Shown here in pieces: positions 39,023-47,271 of a DNA stretch of 64,000 nucleotides. The notes below the pieces were generated by a model. That model saw only the letters and a program-made list of their open reading frames with translations, was not told the origin of the DNA and made no database searches. Position numbers and translations under genes: made by a program. Within the stretch, counting starts at the first letter, position 1; every line of letters begins with the position of its first letter. Source of the DNA: Roseovarius sp. (GTDB lineage Bacteria > Pseudomonadota > Alphaproteobacteria > Rhodobacterales > Rhodobacteraceae); NCBI GenBank assembly GCA_021775255.1, contig JAJFIA010000001.1, positions 186,001 to 250,000 of the forward strand, written 5' to 3'.

Positions 39023-39694
39023 ATGGATCAACCCGCCCTGCCCTCTTTGCCGTTTGCCATTTTGCGTAGTGCCCTGCGCCTCATTGTGCTTGTGGCGCTG
39101 GCCTATGCCCTGCACCTGCTGATCCAATGGGCCGAGCCACGTCTGGAAGCCAGCAAATATAGCTGGGCCATGCCGGGGCTGACGATTGCCATGCTGCTGC
39201 TTTATGCGCTGCTGATTGCCATCCCTTTTGTGCCGGGCATTGAAATTGGCCTGTCTTTGCTGATGATCAGCGGCCCGGACTGGGCCTTGCCTGTCTGGGC
39301 CGCCACAACACTGGGGCTGGCTCTGGCGCTGCTGGTTGGCTGCCGGGTGCCTTATGCTTGGCTGCAACAGGTGTTTCGGGATCTGCGCCTGAGGAAAGCC
39401 TGCGATCTGCTTGACCGGCTTGAGCCGCTGGCTCCGGCTGAGCGGGTGGCGCTGCTGCAATCGCTTCTGCCCAGCCGCATCGGCCCGCGAATCTTGCGGT
39501 TTCGCTATCTGGTGCTGGCGGTGCTGATCAATATCCCCGGCAATTCGGTGATCGGCGGCGGCGGTGGCATCGCCCTTCTGGCCGGGCTTTCCGGGCTGTT
39601 TCGCCTGCCCGTGGCGCTGCTGACCGTGGCGCTTGCCACCGCACCGGTGCCTTTGATGGTATGGCTGTTTGACTGGAAAATCCCCTGGGCCTGA
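39023..39694 (+). CDS. Multi-pass membrane protein
   Basis: Inner-membrane protein of 223 aa from the ATG at 39023. The hydrophobic segments lie at about residues 10-30, 42-64, 70-100, 155-180 and 185-215. The phrase LLIAIPFVPGIEIGLSLLMI, together with the glycine-rich NIPGNSVIGGGGGIALLAG, resembles VTT/TVP38-type membrane proteins. The match is loose. The function is unknown. The 42 extra bases of the longer frame upstream have no supporting ribosome site. Confidence 0.6.
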   Translation: MDQPALPSLPFAILRSALRLIVLVALAYALHLLIQWAEPRLEASKYSWAMPGLTIAMLLLYALLIAIPFVPGIEIGLSLLMISGPDWALPVWAATTLGLALALLVGCRVPYAWLQQVFRDLRLRKACDLLDRLEPLAPAERVALLQSLLPSRIGPRILRFRYLVLAVLINIPGNSVIGGGGGIALLAGLSGLFRLPVALLTVALATAPVPLMVWLFDWKIPWA

Positions 39695-39800
39695 GCCCAT
39701 AGGCCACCCGTGCCGCTGAAATGTCATTTTCTGCCGGTCACAGGCTTTCGCATTTGTCCAGATCCCGTATAAGACCCCTGCAACAGGTAAGGTTTTTCCT

Positions 39801-41858
39801 ATGTCAGATGCTGATCCCCTCGTCGTTTTCACCCCCTCCGGCAAACGCGGGCATTTTGCCAAGGGCACCCCGATTCTGACCGCCGCGCGGCAGTTGGGGG
39901 TTGATCTTGATTCGGTCTGCGGCGGGCGCGGTATCTGTTCCAAATGTCAGATCACCCCGTCTTATGGCGAGTTTCCCAAGCACGGCGTTAGCGTGGCCAA
40001 GGATGCCCTGTCGGAATGGAACGCGGTCGAGCAGCGCTATGACGACAAACGCGGGCTGAAACCCGGCCGCCGCCTTGGCTGTCAGGCACAGATCATGAAT
40101 GATGTGGTGATTGATGTCCCGCCGGAATCGCAACTGCATAAACAGGTGGTGCGCAAAGCCGCCTCGGCCCGCGCCATCATCATGGACCCGGCCACCCGGC
40201 TTTATTTTGTCGAGGTCGATGAGCCCGACATGCACACCCCCACCGGCGATCTGGAACGCCTTGCGCGGGCCTTGTCTGAGCAATGGGAAATCCCCGCCAT
40301 CCGCGCGGATCTTACGCTGATTTCCAAGCTGCAGCCCACCCTGCGCAAGGGCAAGTTTCAGGTCACAGTGGCCTTGCACAAATCCCATAAGGATGAGGCC
40401 GCCCGTGTGCTTGAAATCTGGCCCGGCCTGCACGAGGCCGGGCTTTACGGCCTTGCGATTGATCTGGGTTCCACCACCATCGCCGCGCATCTGACCGATC
40501 TTGAAACCGGTGTTGTTGTGGCCTCCTCCGGCATCATGAACCCGCAAATCCGCTTTGGCGAAGACCTGATGAGCCGGGTCAGCTATTCGATGATGAACCC
40601 CGGCGGCGACAAGGAAATGACGGCGGCGGTGCGCGAGGCGCTCAATACGCTGGCGGCTGAAATTGCGGTTGAAGCCGAGATTGACGCGGACCTGATCGTT
40701 GAAACGGTTTTCGTCTGCAACCCGGTGATGCATCATCTGTTACTGGGGATTGATCCGTTTGAACTGGGACAGGCACCTTTTGCGCTGGCTACCTCCTCAA
40801 GCATTTCAATGGCCGCGCATGAGCTTGACCTCACCAGTATCAACCCGCGTGCGCGCACCTATATCCTGCCCTGCATCGCGGGCCATGTGGGGGCCGATGC
40901 CGCCGCCGTGGCCCTGTCGGAAGAGCCCGGCAAATCCGATGATCTGGTACTGATCATCGACGTGGGCACCAATGCCGAGATTTTGCTGGGCGATAAATCC
41001 GGTGTGCTGGCCTGTTCCTCGCCCACCGGCCCGGCTTTTGAAGGGGCGCAGATCAGCGCGGGGCAAAGGGCGGCCCCCGGCGCGATCGAGGCCATCCGGA
41101 TTGATCCCACCAGCAAAGAGCCGCGCTTTCGGGTGATCGGCTGTGATCTGTGGTCGGATGAGGAAGGGTTTGACGAAGCAACAGAATCCACCGGCATCAC
41201 CGGCATCTGCGGCTCGGGCATCATCGAGGCGGTGGCGGAAATGCGCATGAGCGGCCTACTTGATGAAAACGGCCTGATCGGCTCGGCCGCACAAACCGGC
41301 ACTTCCCGCGCAATCCCCGAAGGGCGCACCCATGCCTATCTGATCCATGACGCCAGTGCGGAGGGCGGGCCGCGCATCACCGTCACCCAAGGCGATATCC
41401 GCGCCATCCAACTGGCCAAATCCGCCCTTTACGCGGGCGCGCGGCTATTGATGGATGAGCGCGGCGTTGACAATGTGGACCGCATCGTTCTGGCCGGGGC
41501 CTTTGGCGCGCATATCTCAAGCCTGCACGCGATGGTTCTGGGCATGATCCCGGATGCCCCATTGGACAAGGTTTCATCCGCAGGCAATGCCGCCGGTACC
41601 GGCGCGCGCATCGCCCTGTGCAACGTGGCCGCGCGTGCCGAGATCGAAAAAACCGTGGGCGAGATCACCAAGATCGAAACCGCGATTGCCCCAAAATTTC
41701 AGGATCATTTTGTTGCGGCCAACGCCATACCGCACAAAACCGATCCGTTCCCCGAGCTGCACAAGATCGTCACCCTGCCCAACCCCAATTTCAATGCCGG
41801 GGGCCGCGATGGGGGCGAAGGAGGCCGACGCCGCCGCCGCAAACGCAGCGAGGCTTGA
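39801..41858 (+). CDS. RACo-like corrinoid-activation protein (2Fe-2S plus ASKHA ATPase)
   Basis: Protein of 685 aa resembling the reductive activators of corrinoid proteins (RamA/RACo, DUF4445). Residues 1-100 form a plant-type ferredoxin domain with cysteines 40, 46, 49 and 94 (CGGRGICSKC, then GCQ). A linker follows. From about residue 220 there is an actin-like ATPase fold (LAIDLGSTTIAAHLTDLETG; LIIDVGTNAEILLG; GICGSGIIEAV; LAGAFGAHI). Such proteins use ATP to reduce Co(II) cobalamin in methyltransferases. No corrinoid protein or methyltransferase lies in the window. The C-terminus ends in an odd arginine-rich tail. Confidence 0.82.
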   Translation: MSDADPLVVFTPSGKRGHFAKGTPILTAARQLGVDLDSVCGGRGICSKCQITPSYGEFPKHGVSVAKDALSEWNAVEQRYDDKRGLKPGRRLGCQAQIMNDVVIDVPPESQLHKQVVRKAASARAIIMDPATRLYFVEVDEPDMHTPTGDLERLARALSEQWEIPAIRADLTLISKLQPTLRKGKFQVTVALHKSHKDEAARVLEIWPGLHEAGLYGLAIDLGSTTIAAHLTDLETGVVVASSGIMNPQIRFGEDLMSRVSYSMMNPGGDKEMTAAVREALNTLAAEIAVEAEIDADLIVETVFVCNPVMHHLLLGIDPFELGQAPFALATSSSISMAAHELDLTSINPRARTYILPCIAGHVGADAAAVALSEEPGKSDDLVLIIDVGTNAEILLGDKSGVLACSSPTGPAFEGAQISAGQRAAPGAIEAIRIDPTSKEPRFRVIGCDLWSDEEGFDEATESTGITGICGSGIIEAVAEMRMSGLLDENGLIGSAAQTGTSRAIPEGRTHAYLIHDASAEGGPRITVTQGDIRAIQLAKSALYAGARLLMDERGVDNVDRIVLAGAFGAHISSLHAMVLGMIPDAPLDKVSSAGNAAGTGARIALCNVAARAEIEKTVGEITKIETAIAPKFQDHFVAANAIPHKTDPFPELHKIVTLPNPNFNAGGRDGGEGGRRRRRKRSEA

Positions 41859-41895
41859 CCCGCCTTCGGCAAAGGCCTATCTGCCCCATAAGAGC

Positions 41896-41969
41896 GCGGG
41901 TATGGTGAAAAGGTATCACGCGAGCTTCCCAAGCTTAAGTTACGGGTTCAATTCCCGTTACCCGCTCCA
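41896..41969 (+). tRNA. tRNA-Gly (anticodon CCC)
   Basis: The 74-base gene has the acceptor GCGGGTA pairing with TACCCGC, a T arm ACGGG-TTCAATT-CCCGT, and an anticodon loop TTCCCAA giving CCC. CCA is encoded. The last 35 bases are copied at 44334-44368, which marks it as the attachment site of the small island that follows. The first base pair of the anticodon stem appears mismatched (C-A). Confidence 0.9.
41935..41969 (+). repeat. Left attachment repeat (attL) in the tRNA-Gly 3' end
   Basis: Thirty-five bases from TTAAGTTACGGG to CGCTCCA, matching 33 of 35 positions at 44334-44368. The two differences are in the T-loop side (GGGTTC here, GAGCTC there). Confidence 0.85.
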
Positions 41970-42038
41970 ACATGACCCTTAATTTTACTCTTTTATATCA
42001 ATATATTACGAGGATATATTCGGGATAATTCGGCGGGT

Positions 42039-42161
42039 ATGAAAATTACGATATGGGAAAAAACGGGAACATCTGGGGGCATCTGGGAGTATCTCACCCA
42101 GAGTTTTCCCAGAGTTGTGAAACGCCATTACGCGAGCGCACTTGCATGCAATAACGCTTAA
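42039..42161 (+). CDS. Possible 40-residue leader ORF in the island
   Basis: An open frame runs MKITIWEKTG to ASALACNNA and ends at a TAA 27 bases before the first possible start of the methyltransferase. No convincing ribosome site and no known family were seen. It could be the worn start of a lost integrase gene, which often lies beside an attachment site, or be without function. It contains the inverted-repeat cluster described next. Confidence 0.25.
   Translation: MKITIWEKTGTSGGIWEYLTQSFPRVVKRHYASALACNNA
42070..42114. promoter_or_regulatory. Clustered direct and inverted repeats upstream of the methyltransferase
   Basis: Two copies of CATCTGGG start at 42070 and 42080, and two copies of CCCAGAG start at 42097 and 42108. 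The left pair is roughly the inverse of the right pair (CTGGG with CCCAG). Spacing of one helical turn suggests an operator for a DNA-binding protein, possibly the methyltransferase itself. This function is inferred. Confidence 0.45.
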
Positions 42162-42221
42162 CAATACGATCAACAAAACAATTTATGTTTGCTATTGAAG
42201 CAAAAAACGGAAGCTAGTGCA

Positions 42222-43556
42222 GTGTTCAGACCAATCGGCATCGACTTATTTGCAGGGGCAGGGGGCTTAAGCCTCGGATTCGAGCAGGCCGGGTTTGATG
42301 TGAAAGTGGCTGTAGAGATCGACCCTGTACATTGCGCCGTTCACGAGTTCAACTTCCCCGACGCGACTGTGATTCCTACGTCTGTAGCAGACCTTTCAGG
42401 CAGCGAAATTAGGCGGCGTGCAGGCTTAGTCGGCAAGCAAATTGATTGCGTCTTTGGTGGGGCACCTTGTCAGGGGTTTTCTCTGATCGGCCATCGAGTG
42501 CTCGAAGATCCACGAAACAAACTCGTTCTGGACTTTGTTCGCCTTGTACGTGAGCTAGATGCTGAAAGTTTCGTCTTCGAAAACGTCAAAGGTCTTACCG
42601 TTGGCAAACACCAAGTATTCTTGAAAGAATTGGTGAAAGCATTCGATCAGGCAGGGTACGAATGCCGCTTGCCCTGGAAGGTGCTTAATGCGGCTCACTT
42701 TGGCACCCCGCAATCGCGTGAACGCTTCATCCTGATGGGTGTGAAAAAGGGCTATGCGCTTCCTGAATACCCCATGCCAAAAACAAACATTCCAGGAAGA
42801 CCAAAGCTTTATCCAGAACTGGGTTTTGGGCCATCATGTGCTGAAGCGATCGGCGACCTACCCGACGCAGACACCTTTGAAACTCTCTATGCAAGTGATG
42901 CGGTCAAGACAGCCCGTTTTGGCGATCCATCTGAGTACGCGACTGAACTACGATGCCTTAAGAACGACGCTTGGCATTTTGGATATGTGCGGCATTGGGA
43001 ACCCAATGTTCTCACCTCTAGCGCTCGAACAGTACACACCGAAATTTCCAGAAGGCGGTTTCGTCAAACGGAGGAAGGAACGGTTGAACCTATAAGCCGC
43101 TTTTTCAGGCTTCCGAGCGGCGGCGTCTCGAATACGCTCCGGGCAGGGACAGATGGGGCGAGGGGGGCATTCACCAGCCCGCGTCCGATCCACTATCGTT
43201 ATGCCCGCTGCATAACCGTGCGTGAAATGGCACGGCTGCACGGCTTCCCAGATTGGTTCAGGCTTAACGCTACAAAATGGCACGGAGCACGACAGATCGG
43301 AAATGCCGTTCCCCCGCCGTTGGCTAGGGTGATCGCAGCCAAAATTATTGAAGCCCTTGGCGTAAAGCCGTCGAGACCGGGCGAAACTATCCCTCTTGGC
43401 GACCCCAAGCTTTTAACACTCAATCTCTTCCAGGCGTCACGACATTTTGGGGTGCAGGCCCCGCCGAGCAAACGGGATCGGAAAAGTGGCGCGACAAAGC
43501 GAAAACAGGAAGAGATCGAAGAACAACGCAACGCTGCGAGGGTCGCTCATGGCTAA
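42222..43556 (+). CDS. Type II DNA (cytosine-5) methyltransferase
   Basis: Modification enzyme of the island that methylates cytosine in a short recognition site. I prefer the GTG at 42222 (444 aa), which has GGAAG eight bases upstream. A TTG at 42189 would add 11 residues but has no ribosome site. Motif I is GIDLFAGAGGLSLGFEQAG, motif IV the catalytic PCQ (Cys83), motif VI ENV (120-122), motif VIII QSRER (164-168), and motifs IX-X include RQIGNAVPPPLA. Target recognition lies in the variable part between motifs VIII and IX and cannot be read. It overlaps the endonuclease gene by eight bases. Confidence 0.93.
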   Translation: MFRPIGIDLFAGAGGLSLGFEQAGFDVKVAVEIDPVHCAVHEFNFPDATVIPTSVADLSGSEIRRRAGLVGKQIDCVFGGAPCQGFSLIGHRVLEDPRNKLVLDFVRLVRELDAESFVFENVKGLTVGKHQVFLKELVKAFDQAGYECRLPWKVLNAAHFGTPQSRERFILMGVKKGYALPEYPMPKTNIPGRPKLYPELGFGPSCAEAIGDLPDADTFETLYASDAVKTARFGDPSEYATELRCLKNDAWHFGYVRHWEPNVLTSSARTVHTEISRRRFRQTEEGTVEPISRFFRLPSGGVSNTLRAGTDGARGAFTSPRPIHYRYARCITVREMARLHGFPDWFRLNATKWHGARQIGNAVPPPLARVIAAKIIEALGVKPSRPGETIPLGDPKLLTLNLFQASRHFGVQAPPSKRDRKSGATKRKQEEIEEQRNAARVAHG

Positions 43557-44337
43557 AGCCCTCAATCGGTATGGCGCACTTATTGAGAAGATATTCCTTG
43601 ATCGTTATAGCGACGGGGAAACCGAACTCGAATTTGCACGGACGGATATTGAAGCCACTGCCAAAACGTTAAGCATCAAGCTGCCGAAGAATTTGGGTGA
43701 TGTGCTTTATTCGTTTCGGTTTAGGGTCGCTTTGCCCGAGAGCATCGTCCAGACCCAGCCAGACGGTATGGAATGGGTAATCGAGCTTGCAGGGAAGGCC
43801 GTTTACAGGTTTCGCTTGGTCAAATTTAATCGTGTTCTGCCTCGTGAAGACCTTATTAGGATCGATATTCCAGATGCGACCCCAGAACTTATCCGCGCCT
43901 ATGCGCTCGACGATGAGCAGGCCCTCTTGGCCATCGTTCGTTACAACCGATTGATCGATACCTTCTTGGGCCTCACTACATACAGTTTACAGAACCATCT
44001 TCGCACGACTGTGAAAGGCATTGGCCAGATCGAAATCGACGAGCTCTATGTCGGACTCGATAAACGGGGTTGCCATTACGTCATTCCGGTTCAGGCAAAA
44101 GGTGGGAAAGATCAGATTGGTATCGTCCAAATTTCCCAAGACATCCGCTTTGTTGAAGACAAGTTCCCTGACATGCGGTGTCGTGCGATTGCCGCACAGT
44201 TCATGGATGACCAAATTATCGCCCTGTTTGAGCTGACGCTTCAAGGCGACGAGATCAAGGTTGTCGAAGAGCGACACTACCGCCTTGTCCCAGCTAAGGT
44301 GCTCGATCAGACTGCTATCCGAGACTATAGAGATTAA
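43549..44337 (+). CDS. Putative type II restriction endonuclease (PD-(D/E)XK-like)
   Basis: Partner of the upstream methyltransferase, 262 aa from the ATG at 43549, which overlaps the methylase stop (translational coupling). A longer frame upstream lies inside the methylase gene. I do not recognise the family by name. A plausible nuclease core is IEIDELYVG (acidic residues E162, D164, E165) followed after about 17 residues by the QAK of VIPVQAKGGKDQIG (182-184). This fits the PD-(D/E)XK fold with the Q-x-K variant known in Mrr-like enzymes. The stop codon at 44335-44337 lies inside the right attachment repeat. Position and motif support a nuclease, but activity is inferred. Confidence 0.7.
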   Translation: MAKALNRYGALIEKIFLDRYSDGETELEFARTDIEATAKTLSIKLPKNLGDVLYSFRFRVALPESIVQTQPDGMEWVIELAGKAVYRFRLVKFNRVLPREDLIRIDIPDATPELIRAYALDDEQALLAIVRYNRLIDTFLGLTTYSLQNHLRTTVKGIGQIEIDELYVGLDKRGCHYVIPVQAKGGKDQIGIVQISQDIRFVEDKFPDMRCRAIAAQFMDDQIIALFELTLQGDEIKVVEERHYRLVPAKVLDQTAIRDYRD

Positions 44338-44368
44338 GTTACGAGCTCAATTCCCGTTACCCGCTCCA
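44334..44368 (+). repeat. Right attachment repeat (attR)
   Basis: Imperfect copy of the tRNA-Gly 3' end, 33 of 35 positions identical. Its first bases include the TAA stop of the endonuclease gene. It marks the right end of the island. Confidence 0.85.
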
Positions 44369-44535
44369 TTATCTGTCTCACGGCGCAATGCGCCTCCGAT
44401 AAATCTGCAGATTTTGGCAAAATGCCAACCGGGCCAGTGCTTGGGTGGCTACAGGATGTCAACGTAACGTAGCACTGGACGGATGGGCGATATGGCGCAA
44501 TGATGCGCCATCCCATAAACCCGGAGGCAGCCCCC
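44369..44535. other. Spacer with two GGCGCA hairpins before the molybdenum hydroxylase operon
   Basis: No gene is seen. GGCGC-AAT-GCGCC lies at 44382-44394. A perfect 8-bp stem, ATGGCGCA-ATGA-TGCGCCAT, lies at 44492-44511, just ahead of the GGAGG ribosome site of the next gene. The first could be the terminator of the original tRNA-Gly unit, though no T-run follows. The second could affect translation of the operon. Confidence 0.45.
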
Positions 44536-44994
44536 ATGAAACTCAGCGTCAACGGTACCGATTATGAGGTTGATGTCGAGCCTGACATGCCGCTTTTATG
44601 GGTTCTGCGCGATGAGCTGGGCTTCACCGGCCCGAAATATGGCTGCGGCATTGGCCAATGCGGCGCCTGCACGGTGCATATTGACGGCGTGGCCACGCGC
44701 GCGTGCCAGGTCTGGGCCGAGGATGCCGTGGGGGAAATCACCACGATTGAGGGGCTGGGCACGCCCGATGCCCTGCATGCGGTGCAAGAGGCGTGGATCA
44801 CGCATCAGGTGGCGCAATGCGGCTATTGCCAATCGGGGCAGATCATGTCGGCCGCGGCATATCTTGCGGAAAATCCCGATCCGACAGATGCGGATATTGA
44901 TGACGCCATGAGCGGCAACCTGTGCCGCTGCGGCACCTATCCGCGTATCCGCGAGGCTGTCAAATCCGCCGCCGCCCGGCTGCGGGAGGGCTGA
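44536..44994 (+). CDS. Molybdenum hydroxylase 2Fe-2S subunit (IorA-like)
   Basis: Small electron-transfer subunit of 152 aa with two [2Fe-2S] clusters. Cysteines 37, 42, 45 and 57 form the plant-type cluster (CGIGQCGAC). Cysteines 95, 98, 130 and 132 form the second (CGYC, CRC). The ATG at 44536 is chosen for its GGAGG site and family-like start [14 protein letters not shown]. The large subunit follows after one base. As in isoquinoline 1-oxidoreductase and aldehyde dehydrogenases of this two-subunit type, there is no FAD subunit. Confidence 0.9.
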   Translation: MKLSVNGTDYEVDVEPDMPLLWVLRDELGFTGPKYGCGIGQCGACTVHIDGVATRACQVWAEDAVGEITTIEGLGTPDALHAVQEAWITHQVAQCGYCQSGQIMSAAAYLAENPDPTDADIDDAMSGNLCRCGTYPRIREAVKSAAARLREG

Positions 44995-44995
44995 T

Positions 44996-47233
44996 ATGGG
45001 ACGCATCAAAACCATCGCCCGGCGCACGTTTCTTATTGGCTCAGCGGCCATCGCTGGCGGCGTGGCCTTTGGCTATGTCATGTATAAGCGCCCCGCCGCC
45101 AACCCGCTGCTTGACGGGCTTGAAGACGGCGAGGCCGCGCTCACGCCTTATGTGCTGATCACACCGGGGGGCATCACCCTGATCACCCCGCATGCCGACA
45201 AGGGTCAGGGGGCCTATTCGATGCAGGCGGCATTGATTGCCGAAGAGCTTGATCTGCGCCTCGATCAGATCAAGGCCGATCCCGGCCCGCCCAGCCCGGC
45301 CTATTACAACACGGCGCTGTCGCAGGATGCGGTACCTTTTCGCTCAACCGATGACAGTTTTATCGCCGAGACCAGCCGGGCGATCATGGACGCGCCGATA
45401 AAATTTCTCGGTCTGCAGATTACCGGCGGCTCCTCCTCGGTGCCCGACAGCTATGAGAAACTGCGCATCGCCGGGGCGGTGGCGCGCGAAACGCTCAAGG
45501 CCGCCGCCGCGCAAAAATCCGGCCTGCCGGTGGAACGGCTGACCACCTCTGATGGCGCGGTCCACCTGCCTGATGGCAGCGCGATCAGCTATGTCGATCT
45601 GGCCCCGATTGCCGCCGGGATTGATCCGGTATCCGATGTCACCCTGCGCTCTCATGATCAATGGCGATTGATCGGTAAGCCAATGCAGCGCATTGATATC
45701 ATTGCCAAATCAACCGGCACGCAGGCATATGGCATTGATCAGAACCCGCCCGGCATGGTGCATGCGGCGGTGCGGCTCAATCCAAGGCGCGGGGCGGTGA
45801 AGGGTTATGACGCCTCTACGGCCGAAGCGATGCGCGGGGTGCTGAAAATCACCGCCATAACCGGCGGCATCGGGGTGATTGCCGACAATAGCTGGCGCGC
45901 CATGCAGGCGGCGCTGGCGATCGAGCCGGACTGGGGCCCCGCCCCCTACCCGGCTGAGATGGCGGATCACTGGCAGGTGCTGGAAAACAGTTTCACCCGC
46001 AAGCACCGCGACAGCCGGCTTCGTGATGATGGCGATATCGGCGCGGCCCTGAGCGGCGCGAACATCACCGAGGCCGAATACCGCGCACCCTATCTGGCGC
46101 ATGCGCCACTTGAGCCGGTCAATGCCACGGTGCTGGCCACGGATACCCGGCTCGATATCTGGACCGGTACGCAAATCCCCCGCTTTGTGCAGAAAAATGC
46201 GGCGCGTATTGCCGGGTTGGATACAGATGACGTGCATGTGCATGTGCTGATGATGGGCGGCAGTTTTGGCCACCGGCTTGAGGATGATGTTGTCCGCCAT
46301 GCCACCGAACTGGCGCTGACCATGAAAGGCACGCCGGTCAAGCTCACCTATTCGCGTGAAGAGGATTTTGCCCATGATTATCCGCGCCAGATTGCCATGG
46401 CGCGCGGGCGCGGCGCGGTCAAAGACGGCCAGGTGACGGGCTATGATCTGGATATCGCCATGCCCTCGGTGATGTCATCTCAGATGTCGCGGCAGGGATT
46501 GCCCATTCCCGGACCCGATGCGCAGATCATCGCCGGGGCCTGGGATCAGCCGTTTGATATTCCCGATTACCGCGTCACCGGGTATCGCGCGGAAGGGCTT
46601 GCCCCCATCAGCTCGTGGCGCTCGGTGGGCGCGTCGTCAAACGGGTTTTTCCACGATTGTTTCCTTGATGAGCTGATCCACGCCGCCGGGGCCGATCCTT
46701 TGGCCGAACGGCTGCGCCTGTGCTGGCACGCGCCCTCGCGCAAGGTGCTTGAGGCGGTGGGCGAGATGTCAGACTGGGGCAGTGAGATGGGCCCGGATCG
46801 CGGGCGCGGCGTGGCCTATTGCCTCTCGTTCGGGGTGCCCACGGCAGAGGTGATCGAGGTGACCAACACCAAGGGTGGCATCCGCATCGACAAGGCCTAT
46901 GTGGCCGCCGATGTGGGCCGCATCATTGACCCGGTAAATTTTGACAATCTGATGAAAGGCGGCGTTGTGTTTGGCCTCGCACATGCGATGAATTGCGAGA
47001 TTACCTTTGCAGGCGGCGCGCCCGAGCAGTCTAATTTTGATGCCTATGAGGGGATGCGCCTCTATCAATGTCCTGATATTGAAGTGCGTGGTTTGGAAAC
47101 AGGCGCAAAAATCCGTGGCATCGGTGAGCCCCCGGTGCCCCCCGCCGCCGCCGCACTGGCCAATGCCATTTTTGCCGCCACCGGGCAACGCATCCGCGAA
47201 ATGCCGTTCTCAAAACATATTGATTTTATCTGA
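44996..47233 (+). CDS. Molybdopterin-binding subunit of a Tat-exported hydroxylase (IorB-like)
   Basis: Large catalytic subunit of 745 aa of the xanthine dehydrogenase family. The N-terminus ARRTFLIGSAAIAGG is a twin-arginine export signal, so the folded enzyme with its partner should act in the periplasm and pass electrons to a cytochrome. Molybdopterin motifs include GGSFGHRLEDDVVRHA and, near the end, GIGEPPVPPAAAALANAI with the active-site glutamate. The two-subunit layout is that of isoquinoline 1-oxidoreductase and quinoprotein-like aldehyde dehydrogenases. The substrate is not predictable. Confidence 0.88.
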   Translation: MGRIKTIARRTFLIGSAAIAGGVAFGYVMYKRPAANPLLDGLEDGEAALTPYVLITPGGITLITPHADKGQGAYSMQAALIAEELDLRLDQIKADPGPPSPAYYNTALSQDAVPFRSTDDSFIAETSRAIMDAPIKFLGLQITGGSSSVPDSYEKLRIAGAVARETLKAAAAQKSGLPVERLTTSDGAVHLPDGSAISYVDLAPIAAGIDPVSDVTLRSHDQWRLIGKPMQRIDIIAKSTGTQAYGIDQNPPGMVHAAVRLNPRRGAVKGYDASTAEAMRGVLKITAITGGIGVIADNSWRAMQAALAIEPDWGPAPYPAEMADHWQVLENSFTRKHRDSRLRDDGDIGAALSGANITEAEYRAPYLAHAPLEPVNATVLATDTRLDIWTGTQIPRFVQKNAARIAGLDTDDVHVHVLMMGGSFGHRLEDDVVRHATELALTMKGTPVKLTYSREEDFAHDYPRQIAMARGRGAVKDGQVTGYDLDIAMPSVMSSQMSRQGLPIPGPDAQIIAGAWDQPFDIPDYRVTGYRAEGLAPISSWRSVGASSNGFFHDCFLDELIHAAGADPLAERLRLCWHAPSRKVLEAVGEMSDWGSEMGPDRGRGVAYCLSFGVPTAEVIEVTNTKGGIRIDKAYVAADVGRIIDPVNFDNLMKGGVVFGLAHAMNCEITFAGGAPEQSNFDAYEGMRLYQCPDIEVRGLETGAKIRGIGEPPVPPAAAALANAIFAATGQRIREMPFSKHIDFI

Positions 47234-47271
47234 GGCTTGTGGCCACGGATCAGGGGTGCTTCAAAGGCCGC

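Larger units (their letters stand above)
41970..44368 (+). mobile_element. Compact restriction-modification island inserted at tRNA-Gly(CCC)
   Basis: A 2.4 kb insertion is bounded by the tRNA 3' end and its imperfect copy. It contains only a DNA cytosine methyltransferase, an overlapping putative endonuclease and a leader with repeats. GC content is visibly lower than in the neighbouring genes. No integrase or recombinase gene is present, so either it was mobilised in trans or it is the remnant of a larger element. The intact tRNA lies on the left, as expected for integration into a tRNA 3' end. Confidence 0.8.

Noticed and set aside
38954..39943. Long minus-strand frame across the membrane-protein gene and the start of the corrinoid activator
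   Set aside because: It crosses an intergenic region and two well-supported genes, with biased Gln/Arg/His composition typical of an antisense frame.
41970..44368. Prophage or integrative conjugative element
   Set aside because: Only two genes, with no integrase, replication, structural or transfer genes.
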